Of a stretch of 64,000 nt of DNA, positions 12,801 to 24,901 are shown in pieces (the first letter of the stretch is position 1; each line of letters starts with the position of its first letter). The notes beneath the pieces were generated by a model. The model made no database searches. It worked only from the letters and a program-made list of their open reading frames with translations, and was not told the origin of the DNA. Made by a program: the position numbers and the translations under genes. Origin of the DNA: Yamagishiella unicocca (lineage: Eukaryota > Chlorophyta > Chlorophyceae > Chlamydomonadales > Volvocaceae); NCBI GenBank assembly GCA_003116995.1, contig BDSL01000105.1, positions 248,001-312,000 on the forward strand, written 5' to 3'.

Positions 12801-15800
12801 ACTAACGCTGCGATTTGGCATCCTGGCAGGGTAGGCGGGGTGGGTGTTGCTGTGATGACTGGTGGCGACAGATAGTTGCGTGGGTGCCCGTGTTTGCAGC
12901 ATGTTCGTGGGTATATATGTGGTGAAGCGTGTGGCTGTGTGTGTATGTGGTGCGGCATGTGCCGGGGGTAAGAGTTACGTATGGACCTTACCCGCCGTTG
13001 CAGATGCCCCTGGGCGCCACACCGCAGTACCAAAAGTCCATGCGGATGCTGTAGGGGCAGGCGGGTGTGTTGTTCTGTGCGCCGCCTTGTGGCTGCGGGG
13101 GACACACGCACAGCAGGAAACCGAAGAAGATCAACAGCAGGGCGCAGCAGAGCCTCGCACGCGTACGGAACAAGATCTTGGATCGAAAAGGCCGAAACCG
13201 AAGAAGACCAACAGGGCGCAGCAGAATTTGGTACGGAACAAGATCTTGGATACAAAAGATGCATGACAAGCCCATAACAAGGGCCAACAACCCGGTGCAC
13301 CACACAAGCATTAATCCAAGCCAGCAAGTTTTCGTAACATTCCATTCGTAACGTGGAATTTTTCTTTCGTAACGTGTTGCCCATCCAAGTATGGATGTGG
13401 GTTGTTGTGTTGCGCCTTGAAAAAAATGGCTTGTGTCGTCCAGACTACAGTCTGAGTGGTCGCGTGCGCGTGCTTTCAAAAGCTTACCCCGCCGCCAAAA
13501 AGTATGAAAGAGACAGTCTTGTACTCCCCGTTCGCATCTGGCCGGAATGGGAGAGCAGCGACTCCAGCAGTAGAAATGTACATGGTACGGTACCTGATCA
13601 CGGGCAAGAAACGTACGTGGGCATGTTACGGAGGGGAATATGGGACCAGCGCCAGCAGGGACAGTTGGGTGGGCATGGCGCGGAATGGTCCAGGTCCACA
13701 GTGGGTAGACCCCCTGGTTTCGAGTCGTAAAGTGTCTAAGGATAGCAGGGAATGCTAGCTGCTGGTAGCTGGAGGAACGTTTCGAACGATTGTCGAGGAG
13801 GCGGGCGGGGAACCGTGCGTATTAATAATCGGGCGAGCGAGGGGCAATACACACACGGATCGATCACGAATGAACAGGATCGAGGATTATTTCTTTGTGA
13901 TAAGGATCTGGGGCGGTGTAGGTATTGGGTGCGAGGGTCCTATGTCTAATACATAAGGATCGACAGGTAGGGAGAGGGTGTGGCACGGCGACAAGCAAGC
14001 TGACCCCGACCTATGGGACGGAGGGAGGGGGCCTTCTGGACTAAAACAAGCACGGCCCAAAGCCGCAGCCAGCTGCACGACGGCGGCCCTGCCTGAGGTG
14101 GGATCCACTCACTTGTATGTCAATGGGAACGGAGGCAGGTCCTGAAGGACCTGGAATTCGGCATTAGTAATGCTGCCAGCTCGATCACCCCACCAGAGGA
14201 TCTCGCCTGCACATCTCACACGTAAGCAGCAGGGGGCGGTTACTTGCTTGTAAGTAAGTCTGCCGGACGTGGATTCATATTGCCCTCACGCACACGCCTC
14301 CGTATTATTGCGTGCGCGGGTCTCTAGCGACCCGCACATAGCAGCCCTCACCATCTCAAGCACAGCACTGACTCCGCGCGTGCACCTTCGTTTACAAGTG
14401 TCAGGTACGTACAATGTGTGCCTGAGGTGTATGCACAGGAGGCGGAACGCCGTGCACGCATGCACGCCGCAATCAGGCGCCGCGACGTGCCGCGACGTGA
14501 ACTACACGTAACTACACGTAACTTGCTTGACGTGATCCCCCAAAGGATGCCAAATCCCGTCTTGCAGTCTGGTGGCCGATGCTGGTGATTGTTGTGCGAA
14601 GCCAGCAGCAATGGCCCTACACGCTATTATCGCCTCATTCCGTTTATCAGTCCTCGTCCCGGCGACGCACTACTTCCGCGCCTACCTTGAGGGAACAGCA
14701 ACACGAAGGGATACCTGCGAATAAGGTTGGGTACGCGGGGACGGATGAGTTGGATGTAACGTACTTTAAGAGACGGCCCGTTTTGAGGCTTGATGACAAC
14801 ACCAGAAAGAATCCGTAGGGCTCTTTCCTGCTTGCCTTGGATGGTGAATCAGCTTGATGAGGGGTTTAAACCGTATTTAGGGGACGCACAGCAGCATTTC
14901 CCATTCTTGGATGAGGAGGAATGAAGGATCATACAAGATCTCCCAATGACGACACAACAAGTAGCGCTAAAACCATAATAACACCCTACCAGTTCTTGCG
15001 GGCTGCGGCCTTGAAGGTCGGAGGCTGGACCACGTCCACCGTATACGAGGGGTCGGCGGGATCAAACAGCTCCGCCACAGGCGCCGGGTCCCCGCCCACT
15101 GTTGTAGTGCCCCCGACGATCAGGACCTGAGGTGGGTGGGTGCAAAAAACACCGGTGGGTGGGGGCCGCATCATCAGCGTTGTATACCAACAGGTAACTA
15201 AATGAAGGGCCGTAGGCAGGGTACACAGGTGGCAGCCATAGCGCGCTTTGCAGCAGGCGTCCAGAATGCATAACAATACAACGGTCTCTGTGCCGGGTTC
15301 CGCGTTCGTTGAGGCTAACGCCAATGTTAACGTTATTGAACCCTGATTACCAATGTATTATTCATATGTACATAATTGAGGCAATTTAAATTGAAGGCTG
15401 CGCAATCAACCTTACCTTCCCATTGGCGAGGCGGCATGGGGTCGGGTACCATCTGTGTTAGTTCAAGAGGTGCGGACGTATGATCGTTACATTCGGGGGC
15501 AGGGAACTAAGCTAGCTGCGGGACGCTCCAGACAGCTCCAGTATAATGGAGGCAGGACACGATAGGATGCACTGAAAGATCTCGGTGACGACCTTCACCC
15601 CAACCTTCGGGTCTACATCTAGCAACTCGTACGACACCGCGCTACCAACCGCCTACCTGCCATAGTGCATGTTCCTGATGTAGTTGACGGTGCCGGTGGC
15701 CGGGTTGAAGTACTGCAGCCACAACGCACGGAGGGGCCGCAAGGAAAGACGATCGATTAGCAGGATGAAGAATGGAAAGGGGGGCCGTCTTAAATACTTT

Positions 15801-18800
15801 GTGGGGTGGGGCGGGGCGGGACCACTGCAAGACAAGCAAGGCCACTTAGGGACACCAGCAGCGCTTCAACGCGAAAGTGGTCCAAAGCAAATCCCCCGCT
15901 GTTATTTGAGTAATACGATCAAGGGAGGTGCCGTGCGTGCCGGCAGCCGATAGCGGAAGCCCTTGGCAAGCTGCGCAGACCAAGGTCGCAATATGACTTC
16001 TATCTCCCAGCTGAGCTGGCCGCTACCCTCAATCTGAGGTGTGGAGCGAGAATAGCTACTCCGCCGCCATACCTTGCACGGCACGCAAGAGGGTTGCAGT
16101 TCGCGAGGGATGCAGCTCGGCCTCAGCCGCCCCTTCCCCCTCTCCTAGTACGGTGCCCCAAAACGTGGCTCATTCGCCAACAACCCCACTTACTTGCTTG
16201 GCCCCATCTCCCCCAACCCCCCTTCGCCCCAGTCCGCCTCACTCGGTTCGTTTACTTAATTTCCAACGTCAATGAGGCCTACAAACGTCGGTAACATCTT
16301 CACCAGCCAACTCCACGGCCTATCTACGTCGAGTTATCATGCATGCATGCATGGATCCTCACAGCGTTTGCCTCGAGATCGCCCTCTTCATCAAGAAACC
16401 CACGCCCGAGGCGTCTCCCCCTGCCTCGTCGCGCGGTTCCACGAACACCTGGCGGCGTCCAGTGCCATCTATAATGTACTTCTGTTCCGTTGCTTTATGA
16501 ACCGCGTACGACTACCCGCCCCTTCGTTCCACTTTGCCCTTACCGCTATCAACCCGTTCTTTCTTGCTTTGGCCCCTGTAACTCAGTTTACCTGTCTGCC
16601 TCACACGAGTGTTCGCCGGTGCCACGTGGTATCTCATTTCCACGTTAACGGTTTGTATACGGGTTGGGACGGCGCCGACGGGCTTCGACGCGTCGCGACT
16701 CACCATGTCACAGCCCGCCACCCAATTTCTCCCATTTTTCGCCCCACACGCTACCGCACATCAGTTTGTTTCTTTTCCTTTTACAGCGAGGCAGGCAGTC
16801 GACAGGCCACATCCACAGGTTTCTCGGGAGTCTTCCAGCATACGCACATATCCGCGTTGTAACTTTGATCCGTGCGTGGGAGCTTGAAACCAATCAATCT
16901 GACCGATTGCAGTGATTTGTTGCGCGACTGTTGGGCACGTTAATCTGCGGAAGCATGGCGGAAGCTCCTGAAATGTCTCAACCCACACGCTCGCGTGTGC
17001 CTGCATCTGGCTAGGAATCGCATCAAGCCCCTCCTGCGATCACTCGACACGGCCGTCTGGTGAAAGCGCCTGCGCGCTTTAATGTGTTCCTCGCCCACTC
17101 CTCTGCTGTCAGGGCGGTTCTGAGTCCCGCCCCTGCTTGTAGGTTTCTCTGCGCACGACCCAAGCATGTCTGGCGAGCAACGTGATGCACGCAAATTGCA
17201 ACAAGCCCCCTGCCTCCCAGAGCGCCCAGAACAGTCCCCTACAAATATGCACGTATGGTAGCGAGCGAGCGAGCATAAGCCATTCGGCGCCCCACAACGA
17301 AGCGCCTCGCCAAAGGACTCCTTTTAGGGCTGTTTGAGTGGTGACGCGGCACGCAGTTGGCTAGCAACGTGATGGCCACATGTGCAGCCCCCCCTCCCTC
17401 TGCTTACCTTGGATATGTAATGCCTTCAGCGCCGCTGCTGTACCGCCCACAAGCCATTGGCCGCCCACAAAATAAGCCCCTAGCGCTGTACCGTTTGCTG
17501 GCCCAGGTACTTAGATCGCGAGGTACTTCGGTTGGCTTTGCGTCAACCAACCTGCTGCCCGACACATCCAAGCCAGCTGCCGTGTGCAAAAGTGATCCAG
17601 AACCTCCAACTTGTCCGGTAATACAACAAGCGCCACAAGAGTCGTTCGAGTTGCTATGAGTTTGAAAACATAAATTTGAAACCCTAAATGCCTATGCTAT
17701 GAGTTTGAAAACGTAAATTCAAAAATGCGCGAGCCAGTTATTGGGCAACATGTGAACTGCTAAGTAAGGAGTACGCAATAATCTTTCGTTCTTGGGGAAA
17801 GGTATGATACAATTGACTCTTTGCTTGCCTGAAGGAAAGCAAGCAAGGTCTTGCAATACCATCCCTATGGGTGCCCTTCAGAACAAAACGTCGGCGCGAT
17901 GAAAAGGAAATGACTTGCACTGCACGATAACGTTGTTTACTGAATATGGATTGCTTGAGTAGTGCCGCTGTGCTTGACCATGGCTGTGTCCTCCGTCAGT
18001 GCTGCCGTACTTCACAATTTGCCTCATACGACAAGTACACCTAACAGGTAACAGCCTCGTCAGTATCATGAGCGCCAGAGTTACCGAGCAGTTTACCAGC
18101 GGGCAGCAAGAAACTGTTTGGGTAAGTGTTCAGCCGCCTTTGTTGGCGGGTGGGAGGAGCCTCCTAAAAATTCGGCCCAAATAAACGTGTACCGCCGGTT
18201 TATATGTATGTGTGTGAAGTACGTACATACGATTCGATCGAGGTACATACGTAGGATACACCAGAGCTCATTCCTTAGCGCAATCGAGCCTAGAATGAAA
18301 GGGGTTTAATCCGCCGCCATCAAGCCACACGAGTGCTTCCATGTATGTATGAGGGGCTAAACCCCACTCGAATCGGACTCAAGTAAAATACAATACGGGG
18401 CAGACTTACTTGCTTACGTATATTATACCGGTTCGCGTTTGGTAGGGTAATAACCGGGGCTGGAATGTTATTTTGCCCTTCTTTTTTAATTTGTTTTCGC
18501 TTCGGCCATTACTTGTTTGCCTTAGTTTCCACGGCATTAGACTCGCTCACCGAAAGGACGCCGAGCCCAGTAATGAGCACTTCGTTGCCCCTATGTCCGC
18601 CAACGAGAAGTAACAGGCCGTTCCCCAGCACGACAGAACCACCGCAGAAGTGATGTGTTCCTGGGTTGAAGTCCACGGTCTGCGGGGTGAGATAGGTAGA
18701 TATATAGTTCGGCGTTGGACGGAGTTGATTGGGGATGATAAATGCATGCCGTGATGATGGACGTGCCAGCGGCAAATAAGTTAGCAAGTACGTAAGGCCA

Positions 18801-19723
18801 ACGACTCGATCGGTTCAACTTGCGTACGTACATTTTATTTTGTGGCTTTGACTCACCAGCAGGCATGCATCAGAACGCACGGACGGAGGGACCCTGCTGC
18901 CTCTACCTGCTGCTGTCATCCAGCAGCAGTGGATGGCATGCATGCATGCTAGCTATAGTGCGGAACTATTCCTCCGTGCGTGCGTGCGTGTTTGCATTGC
19001 ACGTACGACGACATGACTCCAAGCAACGAAGGCAAGAAGGATCGCTTACCGCTGTCGTGTCCAGATCCAGTGTTCCCGCAGTCCAGCCCCTCTGGGTGGT
19101 GCCCTCGCCCGCGATGGTCAGGTACTTGCGGGTGCCCGGCATGTTGATCATCATGACTGCTACTACAGGCGCTAGAAATGGCAGCGTCTCGTAGGTGGCG
19201 GCGATGTCGGCAGGCGGTGGGTGAGGAGGCGATGGAGGGTAGGGGGGCCGGGCGGGTTGTGTAGGCGGCGGGGGCCTTGGCCTTGGGGGGCGCCTTGGGG
19301 GACTGGGAGGCGCCCTGGGGGGCCGTATAGGAAACCTCGGGGGCCGGCGTGGCGGACTGCTGGGAGGCGCTCTGGGAGGGCGTATCGCAGCTTGGGTCAG
19401 ATGCCTGTTCATTCCATTGTAGATACCCTGGTAGAGGTTGTTCAGGAAGATGATGATGAAGAGCTTATCATCATTAGATAGCCTATGCATGGTTGTTTCA
19501 CTACTGCGTGCGGTTCCTAATAACAGCAGGGAGCTTGCACAGGCAAGCAAGCAAGGCAGACGAGCGAAAGGGGAAACGATCCGGCCTCGCTCACCTCAGC
19601 GCCATGGTCAGACACACCTTCGATGCCAAATGATGCTGCTGTTGCATCAATGACACCAGCAGCAGCTGCTGCCAGGTGCAAGTAGGCGCATAGCACCACT
19701 ACGACGACGACCGCCGCTGCCAT
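9831..19723 (-). CDS. Secreted copper radical oxidase, glyoxal/galactose oxidase type, 17 exons
   Basis: Exons (minus strand): 19723-19595, 19427-19050, 18679-18551, 15712-15657, 15452-15416, 15126-14990, 14714-14686, 14206-14113, 13593-13488, 13092-12992, 12769-12720, 12493-12453, 12062-11936, 11638-11550, 11176-11046, 10612-10504 and 9995-9831. All junctions are GT-AG, all phases agree, and the total is 1,908 bases (635 residues plus stop). Residues 1-22 form a Val/Leu/Ala signal peptide. Residues 50-105 are Arg/Pro-rich, like hydroxyproline-rich algal wall proteins. The remainder is a Kelch-type propeller with a C-terminal DUF1929 domain. Family active-site residues can be placed: Cys181 (HHFCGG) and Tyr233 (RWYPTP) for the Cys-Tyr cofactor, Tyr477-His478 (RMYHSSA), and His570 (ATTHSINMNQR). 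Such enzymes oxidise aldehydes or primary alcohols to make H2O2, here probably in the extracellular matrix. Substrate is not predictable. An in-frame Met at 19750 is an alternative start. The joins 18551/15712 and 11550/11176 are the least certain because extra phase-0 exons could sit there. Confidence 0.9.
13119..13260. repeat. Direct duplication inside an oxidase intron
   Basis: Two copies, about 75 bases apart, share the words ACCGAAGAAGA, CAGGGCGCAGCAGA and TACGGAACAAGATCTTGGAT. They lie in the 13,093-13,487 intron of the copper radical oxidase. Confidence 0.8.
15713..18550. other. Largest intron of the oxidase gene, no gene seen inside
   Basis: At about 2.8 kb this intron is several times longer than its siblings (about 190-900 bases). 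It contains open frames on both strands, none with a recognisable domain. One splice-bounded stretch near 15,935-16,035 (minus) could be an extra exon in phase 0, but its translation does not resemble the family and its donor would be weak. A small inserted element may explain the length. Confidence 0.4.
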
Positions 19724-21986
19724 GGCCGGGCCACAAGCACGCGCTTGCATCGGGCCTACGTTCTACAAGTCTAGGTTTTGGATTGAACTAATGATGTAAC
19801 GCAAACGGTGTTGATGACAGATAGACACGCCGCCGTAAACAACCCGAAAACCTCAGCTGAGGCAGCATACAGCAGCAGGGTCTGTATAGCATACATAAAG
19901 CGCAATGGTATACAGGTACACCTGTTGGAGCAACCTTGCTTATATATCATTATTTGTAGCGACTTTCGCCTGTCCGATTACATAAAAAGGGCATTAGCAC
20001 GGCAGGACTTCATCATCATACGACACCCCGCCGCAGATTGGCGCACATTATTGGCACACCGTCGATTGGCACAAGCTTGTGCCGAGCTTAAGTGCCGAGC
20101 TGTCAATCAAAGGCAAGATGCCATCTCAGTGAGCATGTAACGAAAACATTTCACACAAGCTTATGAGGGCTTTGGGCCTACCGTGCTAAGGCGGCGTTCG
20201 TCCGTCCCACGGGCTCGCTGCTCGTCCGTGACTGACTGCCGCGACTACTGCTGGAAGGACAATCAACGGGCGGCGGGGCAGTGTTTGGGATCGATTGCCA
20301 TAAGGGCTGATCCAACACTCATTCCTACTCATTCGGCAGCGGCATCGCGTAAGCTAGATGAATTGCGAGGTTCCGCCATATTGGTCGCATACATTCGCGG
20401 ACACGCGGGGAGCGAGTTTGCTGGGTTCAGCCCGCCCGGCTCTCGCTCGTATCACGGACTCCTTGATTGCCTGTATGTCCTGGGTTCTTGTAATAATACT
20501 CGCATTCTGGGTTCGCCCGAGCTTGAGGACACTGTAAAATCTTATTATCATAATTGTAACGTACGTCTTCTTACTGCCAGACAAGCACCAATAATTGCTA
20601 AAAGGGTACAAGGACCCCCAAAATGCTGCGTGATTCTCGCCCGTAATTCCCGTGCGTAGCCCTACCGGCTGCTGCTGTCTAATCGGGCGCAAATGATTTT
20701 TGCAAATTGGTGCACAGAATTTCATTTACCAACTGAAATTTCAAAAAAGTGTCGCACCCTGGGACGCCTGTGTCATGTACAGGCAATCCAGCGGGTCATT
20801 CGTTTGCGGCACCCTGCTGGGCGGGACTCGACTTGCGAGTGACGTACTTGGACGAGCATTGCTATCGGTACGGTAGCTATCACCATCTAAGTAACAACCC
20901 GAAGTAAGACGACGGACACCAGTTATTACAAGCGAAAAGACGGGAACCGTCTTCTTCGTGAAGGAGGTGATCGGGTATGTTATTTTCGGTTTAGTATGCG
21001 AGGATGGAAGGGCGTGTGGAGGATGGGATCGCGTGCTGTCCTCGGGCTGGACTTGACAACTGGCCTTGGCGTACCTGCTGGGTTGGCATTCTTGTGGGGA
21101 ACCCGCGCGCTGTTGAACCCACTACTGCCAGCGTAGCGCAATCGCGCGGTTTTGTCAGCTGGCGCTCTCTTACATCGCCCCCCGTCTGCTAGCATACTTT
21201 TATAGCCATCCCAATTTGGTACCAGCAGGGACATGCTGCTATTCCTCTTGCGTTGTAGGGCACTGTGAGTTCCGCTCGTCCGGCCTACCTGCTGTATGAA
21301 ATGCCTGTTAGGGGTATCCATTGGTTTGCATCTGCCAGGCGGCAATCCTGTCCATTCGCGGCTGCTGTTTCCCGGTCATTTTGCGATCTTTTTGCGCACA
21401 GCTTCCCAGCCCCCGCTGTAAATTGCGTGTACTGGGGACTTTTATTGCGCTCCCGGCCATGCGGAAATGCGGCCCGTCTGGGCTGCTTCTCCAGCCACTA
21501 CTTTTCGGCATCGGCGGTAGAATATACGGGCTCGGTGCTCGTATTACACGGTCCCGGCCCTCTCCACATACGATCTCGGCTTTTTTAAGCAGGGAAAGGC
21601 ATGACGAGCATCCTCCGCGCAGCTTCCCCACGCTCGCTCGCTTGTATTTTTGCCTTTTAGGGGTGTCCGTTCTGCAATCGGCCATGTGGTTCTGCGTTCC
21701 GTGTGTGGAGTTCATCTGGCCAAAATACGAACAGTTTATTCGGCATCGGCGGTAGTTTCATACGAGCTCGTCTGGGGAAAATCTCGCTACAATGGCCTCC
21801 TTGTTCTGGGGCTTGGGGCCCCCGTTTTGCCGGAACGCGTTCCTCGCGTCTCGCTGCTGGCTTGGTGCAGGTGGTTCGTGTTGTCTGGACGCGCTTGTTC
21901 TCCTCCCCGTGCTTTGAGTTGTGTGTGCTGCCTTCTCCGTGTCCTCGTGTTTGGCTGCCTTCGGCTTTTGCCCCCTCCCGGCCGGT
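19724..21986. other. Gene-free spacer upstream of the oxidase
   Basis: The oxidase promoter and 5' untranslated region must lie at the left end of this spacer. I see no TATA box or motif worth naming. The open frame at 20,183-20,659 shares the phrase AATACTCGCATTCT with the tandem duplication at 22.1 kb, so part of this stretch is probably mobile-element sequence. Confidence 0.35.
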
Positions 21987-22235
21987 GAGGGCGGGCTCTT
22001 TTGCCCAGTGACCCGTGTCGTGGTCTGGCCCATCGGGCCCGCCTGGTTGCGCTTCCGCGCTTGAGCCGTTCTGGCTCCCTTGTAATACTCGCATTCTCCT
22101 TGAGGGCGGGCTCTTTTGCCCAGTGACCCGTGTCGTGGTCTGGCCCATCGGGCCCGCCTGGTTGCGCTTCCGCGCTTGAGCCGTTCTGGCTCCCTTGTAA
22201 TACTCGCATTCTCCTTAATAAAGTCTATAAATGCG
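21987..22235 (+). repeat. 115-bp tandem duplication with retroelement-like 3' tail
   Basis: Bases 21987-22101 and 22102-22216 are essentially identical. Each ends with TTGTAATACTCGCATTCTCC. The second copy runs into AATAAAGTCTATAAATG, which looks like the polyadenylated 3' end of a retroelement. Confidence 0.85.
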
Positions 22236-23350
22236 GATCTAACGTCTTCCGCAGCAGCAGTGCGCGCTATGGATCCTGCCGCAACATCCTGTATGTGACG
22301 ATCGGCTGTGTATGTATGTATGTCGATTGCCCGTATGCAAGGTACGGATTTCCTTGCGGCCTCCCTTACATTCCTCGGGTAAGTAGCTCAGGTTGGGACG
22401 CTCTCCTAATTATGTTTGGAATCTAAAGACAGGCGCCAATGTTTGGCGCGAACTTGCCTTATTACTCGCTCGTCATGCCGTCATTTGGCAATAAGAAGAT
22501 GTACGGCGCCATGCGTCGAACATGCGGCCAAACTCTCCCTATAAATTTTTATTTAGACCATGTGCACATACCAAATTGCTCGACTGAAAAATGCACTACT
22601 GGTGTACGTTCGCTTGAGCACCGCAGGAAGTTACGATGTATGGATGGAAACGTTAATTATATAATATGCCTGCTGTATATATAAATACGAGCGCGATCGG
22701 CGGTCGCCGCAACCCGGCAACAACGGAGCTTACTTCGTTGCTTGATAACGAATAGGCGCAGTAGTGATTCCCCGCCGGTGAATGCATGCTAGACTTCTGG
22801 GCCGGGGCGGGGCGGCTAGCTGTTCTGGTTTATTTTTTGCGTTGCTCACGCACGCTGCGTGCGGCTTCGTTGGTGCGCCTCGTTCGTTGGTGCGCCTAGT
22901 TGCTTGATTGCTGCGCCTAGTTGTTTTTGCTGTAGTCTGTGGCCGTACCGGCGGGTAATAACGTAAATGACATGTTGGGTGTGCCGCGCCTGCGCGCGGC
23001 ACCTAGCTACCGCCTGCTGCCCGGTTGCAGGTAGTCGCGCGGCTGCTCTGCAGGGTGGCAGGTTCGTTGCCAGGGATACGTATGGCCAACGGAGCGCGGC
23101 ACTTATATTATGGGGGGCAGGTTGACTCGTACGTGCGTGCGTGCAGGCCTGCAACCTGCACGAGTCAAGCAAGCATAGCAATCAATTGACTCGTGCAGGT
23201 ACTCACGCAGGCAGGCTACTCACCTTATTTGTGGCATGTCCTGATATATATAGGTAGTGTGCTTGACCATGAGACCCGGTGACCTCTTAATAAACCTCTT
23301 ATTGTGTGCTTCTTATTAGTAAACCTCTTAGTGTGTGTGCTTATTAGCTT
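22236..23350. other. Gene-free spacer
   Basis: AT-richer sequence with short repeated words such as GGTGCGCCT near 22,875 and GTGCGTGCGTGCAGG near 23,130. I see no exon. Confidence 0.35.
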
Positions 23351-23354
23351 GGTT

Positions 23355-23720
23355 TCAGTTCAGTTCGGGCTTGAGATGCTGTGGGTCTTTCGTGCGCGCT
23401 TGGTTTCGGGCTTGAGATGGGTCGCTCGTCTTTAGTGCGTGCTTGGTTTCGGGCTTGAGATGGGTCTTTAGTGTGTGCTTGGTTGCGGGCTTCAGATGGG
23501 TACAGTATTTAGTGTGTGCTTGGTTGCGGGCTTGAGATGGGTCTTCAGCTGTAGGCTTGAGCCCCGTCTTAAGGCGTCGGCTTGTGTGGAGGCCTTGAGC
23601 CTGGATCTTGAGCGAGCCCAGCCTTGAGCTGGGCTCTTCCCTGCAACATCTTGAGCAGTTTACTTCATTCACCCGGATCTTCAGCTGCGGGGTCTTCAGC
23701 TTGGTTCTTGAGGGTATCTC
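23355..23720. repeat. Degenerate ~40-bp minisatellite
   Basis: About seven imperfect units share the core GGGCTTGAGATGGGTCTT and the connector AGTGTGTGCTTGG. Units decay to the right into variants of CTTGAGC. Minus-strand translation gives a repeating HLKPxTKH-like peptide that I regard as meaningless. Confidence 0.75.
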
Positions 23721-24670
23721 TCAACAAGCCCTCTCAAGATGTGGCTTGGAAAATTGATGAAGGTAATCTCAAGAGTGCCTCAAGACCGGCCGTTCCAGGA
23801 GTGTGGGCTGGCGCGTCTTAGCCTTTGTCCATGTGTCTTGCTTTATGGAATGTATGCTCTTGTCAGGGAATACTGGCGTTGGTGGTGCTGGACCGTCGCT
23901 AGTCATACAAGCAGTTGGTTCGTTAGGAGCCTCATCAGTAGTTGGCCTAATGGCTCGACACAATCTAGACGGATTAGATAATACGTTTCGTGAAGCTGCA
24001 GCTAGCAGGGCGCTGCAGTTGAGCGCCCTCGAGATATCTTCGTGCGTAACCGCGCGAGTCACCACGTTTCCGTTGCTCCAGAACCACCGACGCACTGATA
24101 AGCGGGAGTTGTATTCGGATTGGATGGACTGTCTTAACGCGCGGAGGGGCGCTGTATGTCGCCACTCAGGCCGTTGCCAAGTACTCCTATCTATCTGTAT
24201 GAGCCTTCATTCGTTCGCGGTCAGCAATCCTAATACGCCGGGGCCGCCGTTCCAATACTCAGGTCAGCAATCCTAGGATCTGAGCCAGCGAGATGTGTTG
24301 TGCAGACAGCACGAGGACACATACAGTGTATCGCCCACGCACTCCCACCACGCCAAGCTCACCCTCCACTGCGGCATCCTCCTCGCCTTCACTTGGCTGC
24401 TCTGGGTCCTCGTCAGCACCGGCCGTGTAGTCAGCAGGAGCTAGCTGCCACGCACGGCACGCTCACGCGCGCCCGCCACCGCCCAGCGCAGCGGACACGT
24501 AGCTAGTAGTACAGGAAATGCAGGTGTGTCTCGTTGTACGGCACGCCCGGGACCTCAATACGCACGCGTTTATGCCCGAAATGCTTTCTAGCCCGTACTC
24601 GGCGAGCTTACTTCTCAACTGCCGTGGGGTTGAAGTCGGGTCCAAGGTGACCATACATCGCCGCCACAAA
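23721..24670. other. Spacer without an assignable gene
   Basis: A 470-base open frame at 23,803-24,276 (+) has a fairly protein-like texture (SLVIQAVGSLGASSVVGLMA) but no domain I know and no splice-consistent neighbour. It may be part of the retroelement further right. Confidence 0.3.
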
Positions 24671-24901
24671 GCCGGTCAAATCCCCGGTCGCACTGGTTGG
24701 GCTTTGACCTGAAGTGTCACCAGCATAGATAGATATCATGACCATAGGCACAAGTTGGACGTCAATGGGACACATTATGCGGGCTCCGGTTCGCTGTTAC
24801 TGTGCAGCCTCTGGCTATCTAGCGCGCCTTTCACTCCAGTAAGCAACTCGACCGAAATCCCCGGTTTCACAGGCCTTTGACCTGCAATATCACCAGCAAT
24901 G
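24671..24901. repeat. Imperfect direct repeat bordering a retroelement relic
   Basis: The phrases AAATCCCCGGT, CTTTGACCTG and TCACCAGCA occur in the same order at 24,679-24,725 and at 24,854-24,898. A copy of ACAAGTTGGAC follows each. The second copy leads straight into the gag-like frame. Confidence 0.7.

Noticed and set aside
15560..15640. Minus-strand stretch SYELLDVDPKVGVKVV
   Set aside because: Protein-like, but it lies in an intron whose flanking exons join perfectly to give HYGRWYPTPC.
15935..16035. Possible extra oxidase exon reading GQLSWEIEVILRPW (minus)
   Set aside because: Acceptor is good and phase 0 works, but the donor (GTATTA) is weak and the translation is not family-like. 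Exons 18,679-18,551 and 15,712-15,657 join well without it.
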